Notes: generated by a model from the letters alone, not told the origin. A stretch of DNA of 64,000 nt from Mycobacterium malmoense (GCF_019645855.1 NZ_CP080999.1:4650001-4714000); one strand, 5' to 3'; shown: positions 35,667-44,088, counted from the stretch's first letter. Program-made: numbers and translations.

Positions 35667-35760
35667 GAACCATCGGCCGAAAGGTGGGCTCGCCCTAGCC
35701 ACTGGATCGACGTGTTTACAGCCGCCGCCGCTCGGCCCCCAGTATGGCCAGCTAGGTTGA

Positions 35761-35916
35761 ATGCGAAAAGAGATTCCTTCGGACGGCACAAGTCACTTCA
35801 CACTGTTTCTACGAAACAGGGTCAAGCCCAGTTACGCAGTGGCGCTGACAATTTCAGGGCTGTGTGTGGCGGGCGCGGCGGGGGTGTTCGTCGCAGTCTT
35901 CGGGACGGGTGCATGA
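35761..35916 (+). CDS. Small predicted membrane protein (51 aa)
   Basis: ATG at 35761; sequence MRKEIPSDGTSHFTLFLRNR, then a hydrophobic helix (YAVALTISGLCVAGAAGVFVAVFG) reaching almost to the C-terminus. A basic N-terminus plus one membrane span fits a single-pass small protein. The ribosome site is weak (AGGTTGA). It could also be the surviving N-terminus of a longer gene. Confidence 0.35.
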   Translation: MRKEIPSDGTSHFTLFLRNRVKPSYAVALTISGLCVAGAAGVFVAVFGTGA

Positions 35917-36033
35917 TGGTCCCACCGGAGGCGGCCCAAATTGAGCAGTCATAGTCCCACATTCAGCTGATGAACGCGCGAAAGACCAACTCGACAACAT
36001 GCTTAATCCTCGGAGGCGCGGTTTCCTCGGCGA

Positions 36034-36141
36034 TTAGTTGGCCGGGTTGGTCATTGCGGTGGAGTCGGTCAGTCCGAAGCAGCCGAGAACACCGCCGTTG
36101 GCTAGCGGTTCGACGCTAGGGTATGGGTGTTTGTTCGCCAT
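36034..36141 (-). pseudogene. Possible acyl-CoA dehydrogenase relic
   Basis: 35 codons ending PLANGGVLGCFGLTDSTAM, resembling the GxLIGCFGLTEPDxGSD flavin-binding loop of acyl-CoA/glutaryl-CoA dehydrogenases. Support is one short motif only. Confidence 0.25.
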
Positions 36142-36151
36142 CCTGTCGTGA

Positions 36152-36988
36152 TCAGCTCTCCCAATGCTTGCGCATAGCGTCGACGAGTTCGTCGGCTCGT
36201 TCATCGACGAAGTACAGCCGACCGTGATCGATTTCAACAATTTTGGATACACCAGGTATCAAATCTCGGAGCCATCGGGACCAACGCGGCGAGAACAGTA
36301 GATCGCCCGTCCCCCATACGATGAGGGTCGGAACATGGCAGGCGGCTAACTGGTCGTGAATGTCAGCGAGAACATCGTCGGAACAACTGGTGAGGAAACG
36401 TTCCATTGCCGCAGTTGCGGCCGGCGAACCGAAGACAGGATTGAAGTAATCGGCGACCACATCGTCAGGTACGGCAGAGGCGTTCTCATAGCCTGCGCTC
36501 AGTATCCATCTGCGGACCAGCGTTCGTTGCAGCAGCGGTCGTGCTAGTCGGAACAGGTGCAGTCGACTGGCGGGTACGGCGGGCTTGAATCGGGGCGGCG
36601 GATAGTTGCCCTCGGTGTCGCAATTGGTGAGCACGCACGATGCGATCCGGTTCGTGTGTTGCGCCATGACCACCTGCACGACGGCGCCGCCGGTGTTGTT
36701 ACCTACGAGGTGGACTTGATCGAGGCCCAATTCATCTATCAGCTCGGTGACCGCGTCGGCCCACGTCCATACGGTGGGGTGGTCAATGATCGGGGGCGTG
36801 TGTCCCTGTCCGGGAAGATCCACCGCTATGCACCGCCGTTGATCGGCAAGTAGTCGAAAACAGTTGCGCCACAACCGACCATTGGTGAGCAGGCCGTGGA
36901 CAAAGAGCGTGGGTGGGCCGGTTCCTACATCGACATAGCTGATTCCGGAAGCAGTCTCACGGCGGTGGTTCGCGTAATCGTCGCTCAT
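36152..36988 (-). CDS. Alpha/beta-hydrolase fold protein with Asn at the nucleophile position
   Basis: 278 residues from the ATG at 36988. Oxyanion-hole motif LFVHGLLTNGRLW, acid region LIVWGTGDLLFSP and catalytic His in IDHGRLYFVDERADEL are present. The nucleophile elbow reads LVGNNTGGAV; related enzymes have VGNDTGG (Asp, dehalogenase-like) or VGHSMGG (Ser). Asn98 would not be a normal nucleophile, so the protein may be inactive or may deamidate. It follows the AraC gene on the same strand with an 89-bp gap. Confidence 0.8.
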   Translation of the reverse strand: MSDDYANHRRETASGISYVDVGTGPPTLFVHGLLTNGRLWRNCFRLLADQRRCIAVDLPGQGHTPPIIDHPTVWTWADAVTELIDELGLDQVHLVGNNTGGAVVQVVMAQHTNRIASCVLTNCDTEGNYPPPRFKPAVPASRLHLFRLARPLLQRTLVRRWILSAGYENASAVPDDVVADYFNPVFGSPAATAAMERFLTSCSDDVLADIHDQLAACHVPTLIVWGTGDLLFSPRWSRWLRDLIPGVSKIVEIDHGRLYFVDERADELVDAMRKHWES

Positions 36989-37077
36989 ACGTCGACTATC
37001 GACCACGTCAGAGCTCAGCGCTTTCACAAACGTTCGGTGATCGGCGTGACGGTTGCCAGGCGAGCATGCCGACACCT

Positions 37078-37806
37078 TCAGGCTGCGAACTGGAGGTCCA
37101 GTTCCATGCGCATCATTTGCGAGAGCGTGACCCCGCACATGGCGGCGCCGCAACGACTCAGGTGTGACGACGATGCGAATCCGGCATCGGCCGCACATCG
37201 AGTCAGGTCGTGACCGTGTGCCCCACCGGCGGCGACCCGCCGGATACGGACCCACTGACGATATCTACGGAAACTGGTCTGGCTGTGCTTGGCGAAGAGA
37301 GTGAGAAAATGGGCTCGGGACAGTTTGAGCCGCCGTGCGAGCTGCTCTGCACTAACGTCAGGATCGGCGTGCATCGCGTTAAATGCCTGCTGGATTCGTT
37401 GGTCCGTAACGAATTGACCAACAGGACACATGGCGCCGACGACCTTTTCCCAATCAACGGCGGTCGCCGACGCGAGGTCAATGATCGCGTCCTGTGACAG
37501 GTGGTATGCACCAATTCCGCCGCTCCATGCGGGGAACATGGCCTGCGTCACGATCGGCGAAGCAATAAGCGGATCGATGAATAGACAGAGCATCCGACCC
37601 GCTGTCTCGTCGCATTGGTGCAGGACACGAGCCGGACATAGCACAGTGCGGGCAGACACGCTGTGGGTAGACGTTGAGATCGTCAACGGCCCGTCAAGAC
37701 CGACCGCCAGACACGCGACCGGCGTCGTATGCGGACGCATAGGTAGTGATGGTCCGATATAGCCCGCATAACCCGGCCCGATCGCGATGGTAGCCGAACC
37801 CGTCAT
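37078..37806 (-). CDS. AraC-family transcriptional regulator
   Basis: About 242 residues from the ATG at 37806 (a longer frame reaches 37893). The C-terminal double HTH is visible: SAEQLARRLKLSRAHFLTLFAK, then FRRYRQWVRIRRVAA and a second HTH (TRCAADAGFASSSHLSRCG). The N-terminal half is a cupin-like sensor (MRPHTTPVACLAVGLDGPL). It is upstream of the alpha/beta-hydrolase on the same strand and probably controls it. Confidence 0.82.
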   Translation of the reverse strand: MTGSATIAIGPGYAGYIGPSLPMRPHTTPVACLAVGLDGPLTISTSTHSVSARTVLCPARVLHQCDETAGRMLCLFIDPLIASPIVTQAMFPAWSGGIGAYHLSQDAIIDLASATAVDWEKVVGAMCPVGQFVTDQRIQQAFNAMHADPDVSAEQLARRLKLSRAHFLTLFAKHSQTSFRRYRQWVRIRRVAAGGAHGHDLTRCAADAGFASSSHLSRCGAAMCGVTLSQMMRMELDLQFAA

Positions 37807-38028
37807 CAGCCAACGGTAGCAACGGTTTACCGGCGATTGACAGCTGCCGATCTTCCTATGAATCGGTACAGGTTGGAACCGATCGTGCCCCAATCACGGC
37901 TGGAGGCTGACTGCGTATGTTTCCTGCGGTGCCAGCCGCCGAACCGCCCCGCAAATCGCCCTTGCCATCAAGGGAATGGTCGATGAGGCACAGTGCCTCG
38001 TGCTGATTGACGTGGTTAGACTTAAAGC

Positions 38029-38676
38029 ATGATTAAAGCGGTTGTGTTCGATGTTGGCGAGACGCTTGTCGATGAAACACGGGAGTATGGCACTTGGGCC
38101 GATTGGCTTGGAGTTCCGCGCCACACATTTGCTTCAGTATTTGGTTCCGTCATTGAGTCGGGCAAGGATTATCGTGAAACCTTTCAAGTGTTTAGACCCG
38201 GCTTCGACCTGACCATAGAGCGGGAGGCCAGGGCCGCGGCAGGGCAGCCGGAATGGTTTGGCGAAGATGATCTTTATCCAGACGTGCGCTCGACGTTGTC
38301 GGCTCTTCGGGCGGCTGGCGTGTGGGTTGGCATTGCTGGTAACCAGACAATCCGCGCCGGCGGTCTCCTTCGTGCTCTCGACCTGCCGACGGATCTTGTT
38401 GCAACTTCCGATGATTGGGGTGTAGAGAAGCCAGACCCTCTGTTTTTCGAGAAAGTTGTCGAGGTGTCGACGACAGACGAACCCTCAGAGGTTGTCTATG
38501 TGGGCGATCGTATTGATAACGACCTCAGACCCGCCAAAGAAGTGGGATTGAAGACAATCTTCGTTCAGCGTGGTCCATGGGGTTGGATATCTCGCAATTC
38601 TCCCGAACTGAACCAGGTAGCCGATTGGCAGGTGAAGAGTTTGCGCGAGATTCTTGACCTACTCCCTGTTAGCTAA
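38029..38676 (+). CDS. HAD-superfamily hydrolase
   Basis: 215 residues. Motif I is VVFDVGETLVD (nucleophile D8; the usual second Asp is replaced by Gly, as in several HAD subfamilies). The conserved Lys lies in WGVEKPDPLFF and motif IV is VYVGDRIDNDLRPA. It is probably a small-molecule phosphatase. Its 3' end overlaps the convergent HTH-TPR gene by 8 bp. Confidence 0.82.
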   Translation: MIKAVVFDVGETLVDETREYGTWADWLGVPRHTFASVFGSVIESGKDYRETFQVFRPGFDLTIEREARAAAGQPEWFGEDDLYPDVRSTLSALRAAGVWVGIAGNQTIRAGGLLRALDLPTDLVATSDDWGVEKPDPLFFEKVVEVSTTDEPSEVVYVGDRIDNDLRPAKEVGLKTIFVQRGPWGWISRNSPELNQVADWQVKSLREILDLLPVS

Positions 38677-39952
38677 ATGAATTTACCGCAGTGTGCCAAT
38701 CGTATAGCTTCGCGTCCAGATTACGCACCGCTGGAAGTGACTCATATTCGCGCAGGCTTTCTCTGACGGTTTTTATTTGATCCATTGCGGTCGCATACCA
38801 TTGCCGACTGACGCCTTCAATTGCGTCGGTCAGGAGTTCGCTCGCTCGGTCGGGGTCCTTGTCGGCGACGGCTGCCGCGGCGAGATCAGCGAGGGTGATG
38901 GATCGTTGCTTCGCGGCGTTGTCGGGCAGATCGGCGAGAACTTGGGTGAGGACGGTCTGAGCCTGATGCGGGCGACCGGCTGCGATGAGGGTGTTGCCCT
39001 TAAATCCCTGGAGCCGCGTCAGCGAGAACCAATCAAACCATGCTGGTAGCTCTGAATCCTCGGGTTGGTTCGCTAGCAGGGCCTCAGCTTCGTCGATGAG
39101 CCTCAGTGCATCGCGGGTGTTGTCGAACCGGGTTTCGACCTCTGCCTCAACGGCATTGAGCCAGGCAACGATTGCTTCCGGTGCGTGACCGCGATGAGCG
39201 AACGCGCGCGCCGCGCGAATACGGTCCCGAGCTTCTTGGGCCCTGGTTCGGTCGCCGGAAAACGCTGGCGCGAAAGCCATATGCGCCAATACCGCCGCCC
39301 CTAACTGATAGTCGTCGGCTTGATAGGCGGCTTCTAACGCCAAGACGAAATGGGGCTGGGCGACTTCGGGTTGTTGTTGGTCGAAGAAGGCTAGTCGGCC
39401 AGCAAGCAGGCTGGCCTCAGATAGCGCTGTTGCCAGACCTTTTCGGGCCGAATCGTCAATGGTGGACAAGAGCGATGCACCGAGGCCGGCGTGGCCGGCA
39501 ACGAGCGGCAGAAGATCAGCCGCGGGGATCGTCCAGTACAGATGGCGGTAAGCGACGGAGATTGCTGCGAAATCGGCGGCGACGGCGACCGGTAGGGTCG
39601 GGCCGATTCTGCGGAGAGGGTGGCTTCCGCGTTGCTGAGTTTTGTTCGCTCGCAGCGTTTTTGAGTCATTCGGATCGTCATCCTGCCACGGAGCGACAAA
39701 GCCTAGATCGGTGACCGGGCGGTGAAAGAGCGCTTCCAACGCCGCCGCGTGCTCGGGATGGGGCCAGGGCGGATCTGCGGACTCCCATCGGCGGACTGTC
39801 CGGGAAGTCACTGAGATCCGCAGGCCAATTGAGCGCGCGGTTTTGGCGACCGCTTCGGCCAACGCAGCCTGCGATCGTAAGCCCAGTGCCTGTCGTGCCG
39901 CGCGTAGTCGCGCATTGCCTGTTGCGGGTGTCATGCGGCCACAGTAGGCCAC
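38669..39952 (-). CDS. XRE-type HTH regulator with TPR-like C-terminus
   Basis: 427 residues. An N-terminal HTH (ARLRAARQALGLRSQAALAEAVAKTA, then VTSRTVRRWESADPPWP) is followed by about 300 residues of alpha-helical TPR-like repeats (AQPHFVLALEAAYQADDYQLGAAVLAH). This layout is common for regulators on actinomycete plasmids and AICEs, where a peptide or small molecule may act on the TPR part. It diverges from the transfer module, and the repeats at 39985-40030 lie in the shared promoter. Confidence 0.75.
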   Translation of the reverse strand: MAYCGRMTPATGNARLRAARQALGLRSQAALAEAVAKTARSIGLRISVTSRTVRRWESADPPWPHPEHAAALEALFHRPVTDLGFVAPWQDDDPNDSKTLRANKTQQRGSHPLRRIGPTLPVAVAADFAAISVAYRHLYWTIPAADLLPLVAGHAGLGASLLSTIDDSARKGLATALSEASLLAGRLAFFDQQQPEVAQPHFVLALEAAYQADDYQLGAAVLAHMAFAPAFSGDRTRAQEARDRIRAARAFAHRGHAPEAIVAWLNAVEAEVETRFDNTRDALRLIDEAEALLANQPEDSELPAWFDWFSLTRLQGFKGNTLIAAGRPHQAQTVLTQVLADLPDNAAKQRSITLADLAAAAVADKDPDRASELLTDAIEGVSRQWYATAMDQIKTVRESLREYESLPAVRNLDAKLYDWHTAVNSFS

Positions 39953-39984
39953 TTTTCGGCCTTGATCCAGTCAGATTTCCGCTC

Positions 39985-40030
39985 GAACGTCCTATTTATG
40001 TCCGCTTTTATGTCCTCTCTAAGGACGTTC
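39985..40030. promoter_or_regulatory. Operator-like repeats in the AICE divergent promoter
   Basis: An outer inverted repeat GAACGTCCT (39985-39993) and AGGACGTTC (40022-40030) encloses two direct repeats TTTATGTCC (39995-40003 and 40007-40015), 12 bp apart. They lie between the HTH-TPR regulator start and the transfer operon, so they are likely its binding sites. Confidence 0.55.
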
Positions 40031-40104
40031 CGGTACCCGATCATGGTCCTGGCACGCCACTGTGCGCAAGGCCAACAAGGCACACATCAGGAGGCATAGG
40101 ACAG

Positions 40105-40524
40105 ATGGATGCGAAGCTCGTGGGCGAGGTTTACGTATGGGTCATGAAGGAGGCTCGGGAACGCTCGTCGTATACCGGCCGCGGTGAGAGCCGCGTCGCG
40201 ACCGGACGCGAATGCGACGCCACCGGAGCATCGGTCTCCGGTGTCGAGTCGGTGATCGTCAGCGATCTGCTGGGAGTCACACCCGGCGCGACCGTCGTGA
40301 TGCCGGATGCATTGGCCGCCGACGTGCCCGTCGGGACCGTGATCGGTGTGACCGGCAACAATGGGCTTACCGCACGGATCGTCGGCGGGGACTACGGAAG
40401 TACGCGTGTTTCTGTTTTCGGCGTTACCGAACTCCGCGTCATCGCTGACGGCGCGAAACTCATCCGGGATGCAGCCACCAAGCAGGCATCAGCTTCCCGG
40501 GGCGGATCGGCGGTCCAGTCGTGA
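40105..40524 (+). CDS. Hypothetical AICE protein, first gene of transfer operon
   Basis: 139 residues from the ATG at 40105, with GGAGG 9 bp upstream; the longer upstream frame lacks a start signal. The N-terminus is charged (YVWVMKEARERSSYTGRGESR). Most of the rest is beta-rich with Gly, Val and Thr (SDLLGVTPGATVVMPDALAADVPVGTVIGVTGNNG). No domain is recognised. The FtsK/Tra gene overlaps its stop by 4 bp, so a role in transfer or its regulation is likely. Confidence 0.7.
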   Translation: MDAKLVGEVYVWVMKEARERSSYTGRGESRVATGRECDATGASVSGVESVIVSDLLGVTPGATVVMPDALAADVPVGTVIGVTGNNGLTARIVGGDYGSTRVSVFGVTELRVIADGAKLIRDAATKQASASRGGSAVQS

Positions 40525-41846
40525 ACCCCTACGACCCATATTCGCCCGACCCCGGCTTCTCCGACCCGTACGCTGGATTTAGTCTTGAGCACCTTGAGCA
40601 CCTCCTGATCGTCGGTGCGGCATGGCTGCTCGTCCTGGTCAGCGTTGTGGTTGTCTCGCTGGTGTTTTGGCGGCATCAAAACCCCGCGAGCTATCAGCGG
40701 TATTTCGCGGCACCAGTCCGACGCGTGCGCTGGCTGCTGTGGGCATACAGCTCTTGGTCCCGGCTGGCCAAAAGGTGCGGACTGTCGTTCTCCGAGCAGG
40801 TCCACCGCAAAGACAAGGACGGCAAGCAAACTACGACCACGGTGTGGTCTCACCCGAAGTTGTTGCGGGTCAAAATGTCTGACCACAGCCTGAACTTGAC
40901 GGTACGTACCCGCACGGGCCAGACCGTCGATGATCTGGAAGCAGCAGTCCCCAAGATCCGCGATGCCGCCGGCGCTCATTCGGCGCGCGTTGTGGTAATT
41001 GCTCCGGGAACAGTTCGCATGGAGTTCGTCATGCGCGAGCACCTCGCCGGCGTCCATCACGCTACGACACTTACCCAAGTGGCGACGACCCATGTGCGAT
41101 TGGGGCGCTGCGAGAATGGCCGGCCCTGGATTCTTCGTATCGCCGGCCTGCACACCCTCACGGTGGGGTGCTCCGGGGCCGGTAAGGGGTCGGTGTTTTG
41201 GGGAATCGCGGCTGGCTTCGGTCCCGCCGTCAAAGCCGGACTCGTGCGCCTGGTCGGGATCGACCTCAAGTATGGAATCGAGGTCTCTGTCGGAGCCCAA
41301 CTCTTCACGAAAGTCGCTACCACCGAAAGCGACGCGGTGAAAACCCTTGCAGGGCTGGAACAACTGATGGACGCCCGAGGCGCCAGAATGGCCGGCGCCA
41401 AGCGCGACCACACCGCCAGCGCCGCTGAACCGTTGGTGGTGCTGCTCATCGACGAATTGGCCGGCGTCACCGCGTATATGAGTGATCCCGCGCTACGGAA
41501 ACAAGCCGCGGCCTCCCTGTCGCGGATCTTGACCAAGGGCCGCGGCCTCGGTGTCGTCGTTGCGGCATTTCTGCAAGACCCGCGTAAAGAAGTTCTACCG
41601 ATGAGGGGTTTGTTCACCCAGACCATCGCGCTACGGCTGCGTTCACGCGATGAAGTCGCCATGGTCCTCGGCGAGGGCCTGGCCGATGCCGCGCCAGCGC
41701 ACCGGATCAGCCCCGATACTCCCGGCGTCGGCTACGTGATAGCTGCGGACGGGGCGGTGATGCGGGTTCGGGCCGACTACTGGACCGACGATCAAATCCG
41801 CGCGACCGCAACTCGATACCAGCCACAGGCGCGTCGAGCATCGTGA
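40521..41846 (+). CDS. FtsK/SpoIIIE-type conjugal transfer translocase (TraSA-like)
   Basis: 441 residues. One membrane span lies at about 27-49 (LLIVGAAWLLVLVSVVVVSLVFW). Walker A VGCSGAGKGS is at about 215-224 and Walker B is VVLLIDELAGV. The C-terminal region RSRDEVAMVLGEG matches FtsK-like motor proteins. In AICEs a single such pump moves double-stranded plasmid DNA between mycelial cells. It is intact and coupled to the preceding gene. Confidence 0.87.
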   Translation: MNPYDPYSPDPGFSDPYAGFSLEHLEHLLIVGAAWLLVLVSVVVVSLVFWRHQNPASYQRYFAAPVRRVRWLLWAYSSWSRLAKRCGLSFSEQVHRKDKDGKQTTTTVWSHPKLLRVKMSDHSLNLTVRTRTGQTVDDLEAAVPKIRDAAGAHSARVVVIAPGTVRMEFVMREHLAGVHHATTLTQVATTHVRLGRCENGRPWILRIAGLHTLTVGCSGAGKGSVFWGIAAGFGPAVKAGLVRLVGIDLKYGIEVSVGAQLFTKVATTESDAVKTLAGLEQLMDARGARMAGAKRDHTASAAEPLVVLLIDELAGVTAYMSDPALRKQAAASLSRILTKGRGLGVVVAAFLQDPRKEVLPMRGLFTQTIALRLRSRDEVAMVLGEGLADAAPAHRISPDTPGVGYVIAADGAVMRVRADYWTDDQIRATATRYQPQARRAS

Positions 41847-41897
41847 ATCGCTCCTCTCGGAACGAAACATCCAGACGTGGAGAGGATTTGAGGACCA

Positions 41898-42248
41898 ATG
41901 ACAGCCAACGAATCATCGCGGGCTGACGCGCGGCTGGTCCGCCGTAAAGAGGATTTGCTGCGGCGTGCTGCGCTGGTCACCGTCGTCGGCTGGGATCAGG
42001 TCCACTATCAGCGGTCTACCGGCGAGGTCTTGGGCACCGCCCTGGTACTGCAAGACGCTGATGAAATCTTGCGCTGGGGCGAAACCGTGGCCTCGGCACT
42101 GTCCCGCTGGGCGTTTGATCTCTGGGGAATCGACGGCGGGCAAACAGATCTGGACGCCGGATGTCCCACGACGTTGGCATGGTTCGACTCGATCCGCAGC
42201 GAGCTGACCGGCACACGGTCCACAACCGTAACAACCGAGAAGGGGTGA
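41898..42248 (+). CDS. Hypothetical AICE protein
   Basis: 116 residues (MTANESSRADARLVRRKEDL…VVGWDQVHYQRSTGEVLGTALVLQ). It is between the translocase and xis, in the same direction with short gaps, so probably one operon. No domain is recognised. Confidence 0.65.
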   Translation: MTANESSRADARLVRRKEDLLRRAALVTVVGWDQVHYQRSTGEVLGTALVLQDADEILRWGETVASALSRWAFDLWGIDGGQTDLDAGCPTTLAWFDSIRSELTGTRSTTVTTEKG

Positions 42249-42253
42249 CGTCG

Positions 42254-42490
42254 ATGGCGGTTCGTGTCGCTCGGGAAACGCTGGTGGCATCTGGCGAGTT
42301 TCCGGATTTATTGACGGCCGAACAGGTTTCGGCGCTGTTGGGCGTGTCAGCGGCGACGTTGAACCGCTGGGCAGCGATCCGCGAACAAACCGGACAACAA
42401 ATCGGGCCGCCCTGCTACTCGTTGTCCGACCGTGTGCGCCGCTGGGATACGGCCGAGGTTCGCAAATGGCTTAACCAGGTCAAGCGCTGA
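42254..42490 (+). CDS. xis: Excisionase-like HTH protein
   Basis: 78 residues from the ATG at 42254. A MerR/excisionase-type HTH reads LLTAEQVSALLGVSAATLNRW, followed by CYSLSDRVRRWDTAEVRKWL. It would bend DNA at att sites and favour excision. The integrase start overlaps its stop (TGATG). A broken homologue lies at 24240. Confidence 0.83.
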   Translation: MAVRVARETLVASGEFPDLLTAEQVSALLGVSAATLNRWAAIREQTGQQIGPPCYSLSDRVRRWDTAEVRKWLNQVKR

Positions 42491-43647
42491 TGGCCGGTAA
42501 CACGCCGCGCGGAATCCGTAAGCGGCTCAACGCCGCTGGAGCGACCCGGTACCAAGTCCGTTACCAGGTCCGTGACCCCGCCTCAGCATCCGGGTGGGTC
42601 GAGACCTCCGCCACCTTCGCGACCCTGCGAGAAGCCAAGGCATTCAAAGCTGAACGCGACAACGAAGCCGCACTCGGTGCCCGTCGGTTCGACCCACGGC
42701 TCGGCCGCGTGCCTCTCGTCAGGATTTGGGAACAATACAGCGCCTCAAAAAAGCCGGCAGTATCCCCGAAAACATGGAGCGGCTACAGCCAGCATTGGCA
42801 ACTGCGGATCGCACCGAAGTTCAGACACATTCCCGTGGATGAGATCAGCCGGGCCGACGTGCAACAGTTCGTCGACGGCCTCACCGTGGGTCCGTGGGCG
42901 AAAGTGTCGACGCTGCGGCTGCTGCGCTCGATCCTCGAAGTCGCGCGCAATGACGGCCGCATCCACTGCAACCCCGCTGACGGTGTCTCAGCTGGCCGCA
43001 TCCCCGAACGCGAACGCCACCGCTACCTGACCGCCCCCGAAGTTGCCGCGCTGGCCGCAGCGTGCAAAGACCAGGGTGATGTCGTCACCATCCTGGCCTA
43101 CACCGGCCTGCGCTGGTCCGAACTCGTCGGCCTTTGCGTCGGCGATATCGACCTACCCGCCCGCCGCCTTCACGTGCGCCGGGCCGCGCCGGAAGTCGAA
43201 GGCCGCATCATCATCGGCCCGCCCAAAACGCGCGCCGCCAAACGCACCGTGCCTCTTCCGAAGGTCGTGATCGACGCGCTCACACCACGTCTGGCAGGGC
43301 GCAAACCGAGTGAGCCGGCCGTCACGTCCCCCAACGGGGCGATGCTCAGATCCAATAACTGGCGCCGACATGCCCACTGGTCACAAGCTTTGCGTACGAC
43401 GAACCTCGCGCCCCTGACGATCCACGACCTGCGACACACCTATGCCAGCCTGGCCCGCAAATCCGGCGCAGATCTGCGCTACGTCCAGAAAACTATGGGC
43501 CACTCCACGCCGACCGTCACCGCCAACATCTACAGCGACCTCTACGCCGACGAACTCGACCATGTAGCCACGAACCTCGACCGCCTCAATGATTCCGTCG
43601 CGAACCAGGCGAACGGACAGGAACCGGACAAGACCAACAATCCATAG
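42490..43647 (+). CDS. int: Tyrosine recombinase/integrase
   Basis: 385 residues. An N-terminal arm-binding region (GIRKRLNAAGATRYQVRYQV) and a core-binding SAM-like domain (about 75-160) precede the catalytic domain. The catalytic residues are Arg in AYTGLRWSELVGL, HDLRHTYASL, then GHSTPTVTANIYSDL with the Tyr nucleophile. It ends 32 bp before attR in tRNA-Phe, as expected for an integrase that uses this tRNA. All catalytic residues are present, so it should be active. Confidence 0.92.
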   Translation: MAGNTPRGIRKRLNAAGATRYQVRYQVRDPASASGWVETSATFATLREAKAFKAERDNEAALGARRFDPRLGRVPLVRIWEQYSASKKPAVSPKTWSGYSQHWQLRIAPKFRHIPVDEISRADVQQFVDGLTVGPWAKVSTLRLLRSILEVARNDGRIHCNPADGVSAGRIPERERHRYLTAPEVAALAAACKDQGDVVTILAYTGLRWSELVGLCVGDIDLPARRLHVRRAAPEVEGRIIIGPPKTRAAKRTVPLPKVVIDALTPRLAGRKPSEPAVTSPNGAMLRSNNWRRHAHWSQALRTTNLAPLTIHDLRHTYASLARKSGADLRYVQKTMGHSTPTVTANIYSDLYADELDHVATNLDRLNDSVANQANGQEPDKTNNP

Positions 43648-43679
43648 AGTGCTGTCACCGCGTCCGTGCAGCTCAACGA

Positions 43680-43725
43680 TGGTGGCCAGGGGCGGGATCG
43701 AACCGCCGACCTTCCGCTTTTCAGG
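43680..43725. repeat. attR: 46-bp repeat within tRNA-Phe
   Basis: Identical to 24661-24706. It covers the tRNA-Phe 3' part from CCA to the anticodon loop, so integration leaves an intact tRNA. Confidence 0.88.
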
Positions 43726-43756
43726 CGGACGCTCATACCGACTGAGCTACCTGGCC
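43680..43756 (-). tRNA. tRNA-Phe (GAA)
   Basis: Acceptor stem GGCCAGG pairs with CCTGGCC. The anticodon loop CTGAAAA gives GAA, the T-loop is GGTTCGATCC, and CCA is encoded. It is the AICE integration site and remains functional because attR restores the 3' end. Confidence 0.95.
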
Positions 43757-43785
43757 GGAAGGCAGGGAGTGCCTCGCCGTATCGG

Positions 43786-43859
43786 CGACCCTGACGGGAC
43801 TCGAACCCGCGACCTCCGCCGTGACAGGGCGGCGCGCTAACCAACTGCGCCACAGGGCC
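43786..43859 (-). tRNA. tRNA-Asp (GTC)
   Basis: Acceptor GGCCCTG pairs with CAGGGTC (one G-U). The anticodon loop CTGTCAC gives GTC, and the T-loop is GGTTCGAGTCC. CCA is not encoded. Confidence 0.95.
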
Positions 43860-43890
43860 TCGCTGCTGCTCCGCGTGACCGCGTCGCAAG

Positions 43891-43964
43891 TACCCCCTAC
43901 GGGATTCGAACCCGCGTTACCGCCTTGAAAGGGCGGCGTCCTAGGCCGTCTAGACGAAGGGGGC
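43891..43964 (-). tRNA. tRNA-Glu (TTC)
   Basis: Acceptor GCCCCCT pairs with AGGGGGT. The anticodon loop CTTTCAA gives TTC, and the T-loop is GGTTCGAATCC. It heads the Glu-Asp-Phe tRNA cluster on the minus strand. Confidence 0.95.
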
Positions 43965-44088
43965 CAGAACCGAATCTCTCCGGGGGCACTCGCAACGTAG
44001 GTACCGTTGGGAGCCACGCCAGCTTAGGTCACCGCAGGCCGAATCCTCAAACGAGCGTCGTTTCGAACCCAGTATCCTGAGTTCTCAC

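Larger units (their letters stand above)
35667..36151. other. Interval with a small ORF and a relic
   Basis: 485 bp between convergent genes. It contains the small membrane-protein ORF at 35761-35916 and a possible acyl-CoA dehydrogenase scrap at 36034-36141. Nothing else is recognised. Confidence 0.35.
24661..43725. mobile_element. AICE-like integrative element in tRNA-Phe (~19 kb)
   Basis: The element is bounded by 46-bp direct repeats at the 3' end of tRNA-Phe. It has a replication initiator at the left end and an FtsK/TraSA-like translocase, excisionase and tyrosine integrase at the right end. This gene set, with no type IV secretion genes, is that of actinomycete integrative and conjugative elements such as pSAM2, which move double-stranded DNA with a single FtsK-like pump. 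Between the modules lie cargo genes: ATPase, reverse transcriptase, toxin-antitoxin, HEPN-like protein, methyltransferase, HIT, monooxygenase, hydrolase, AraC, HAD and an HTH-TPR regulator. The core modules look intact, so mobility is possible. Confidence 0.88.
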
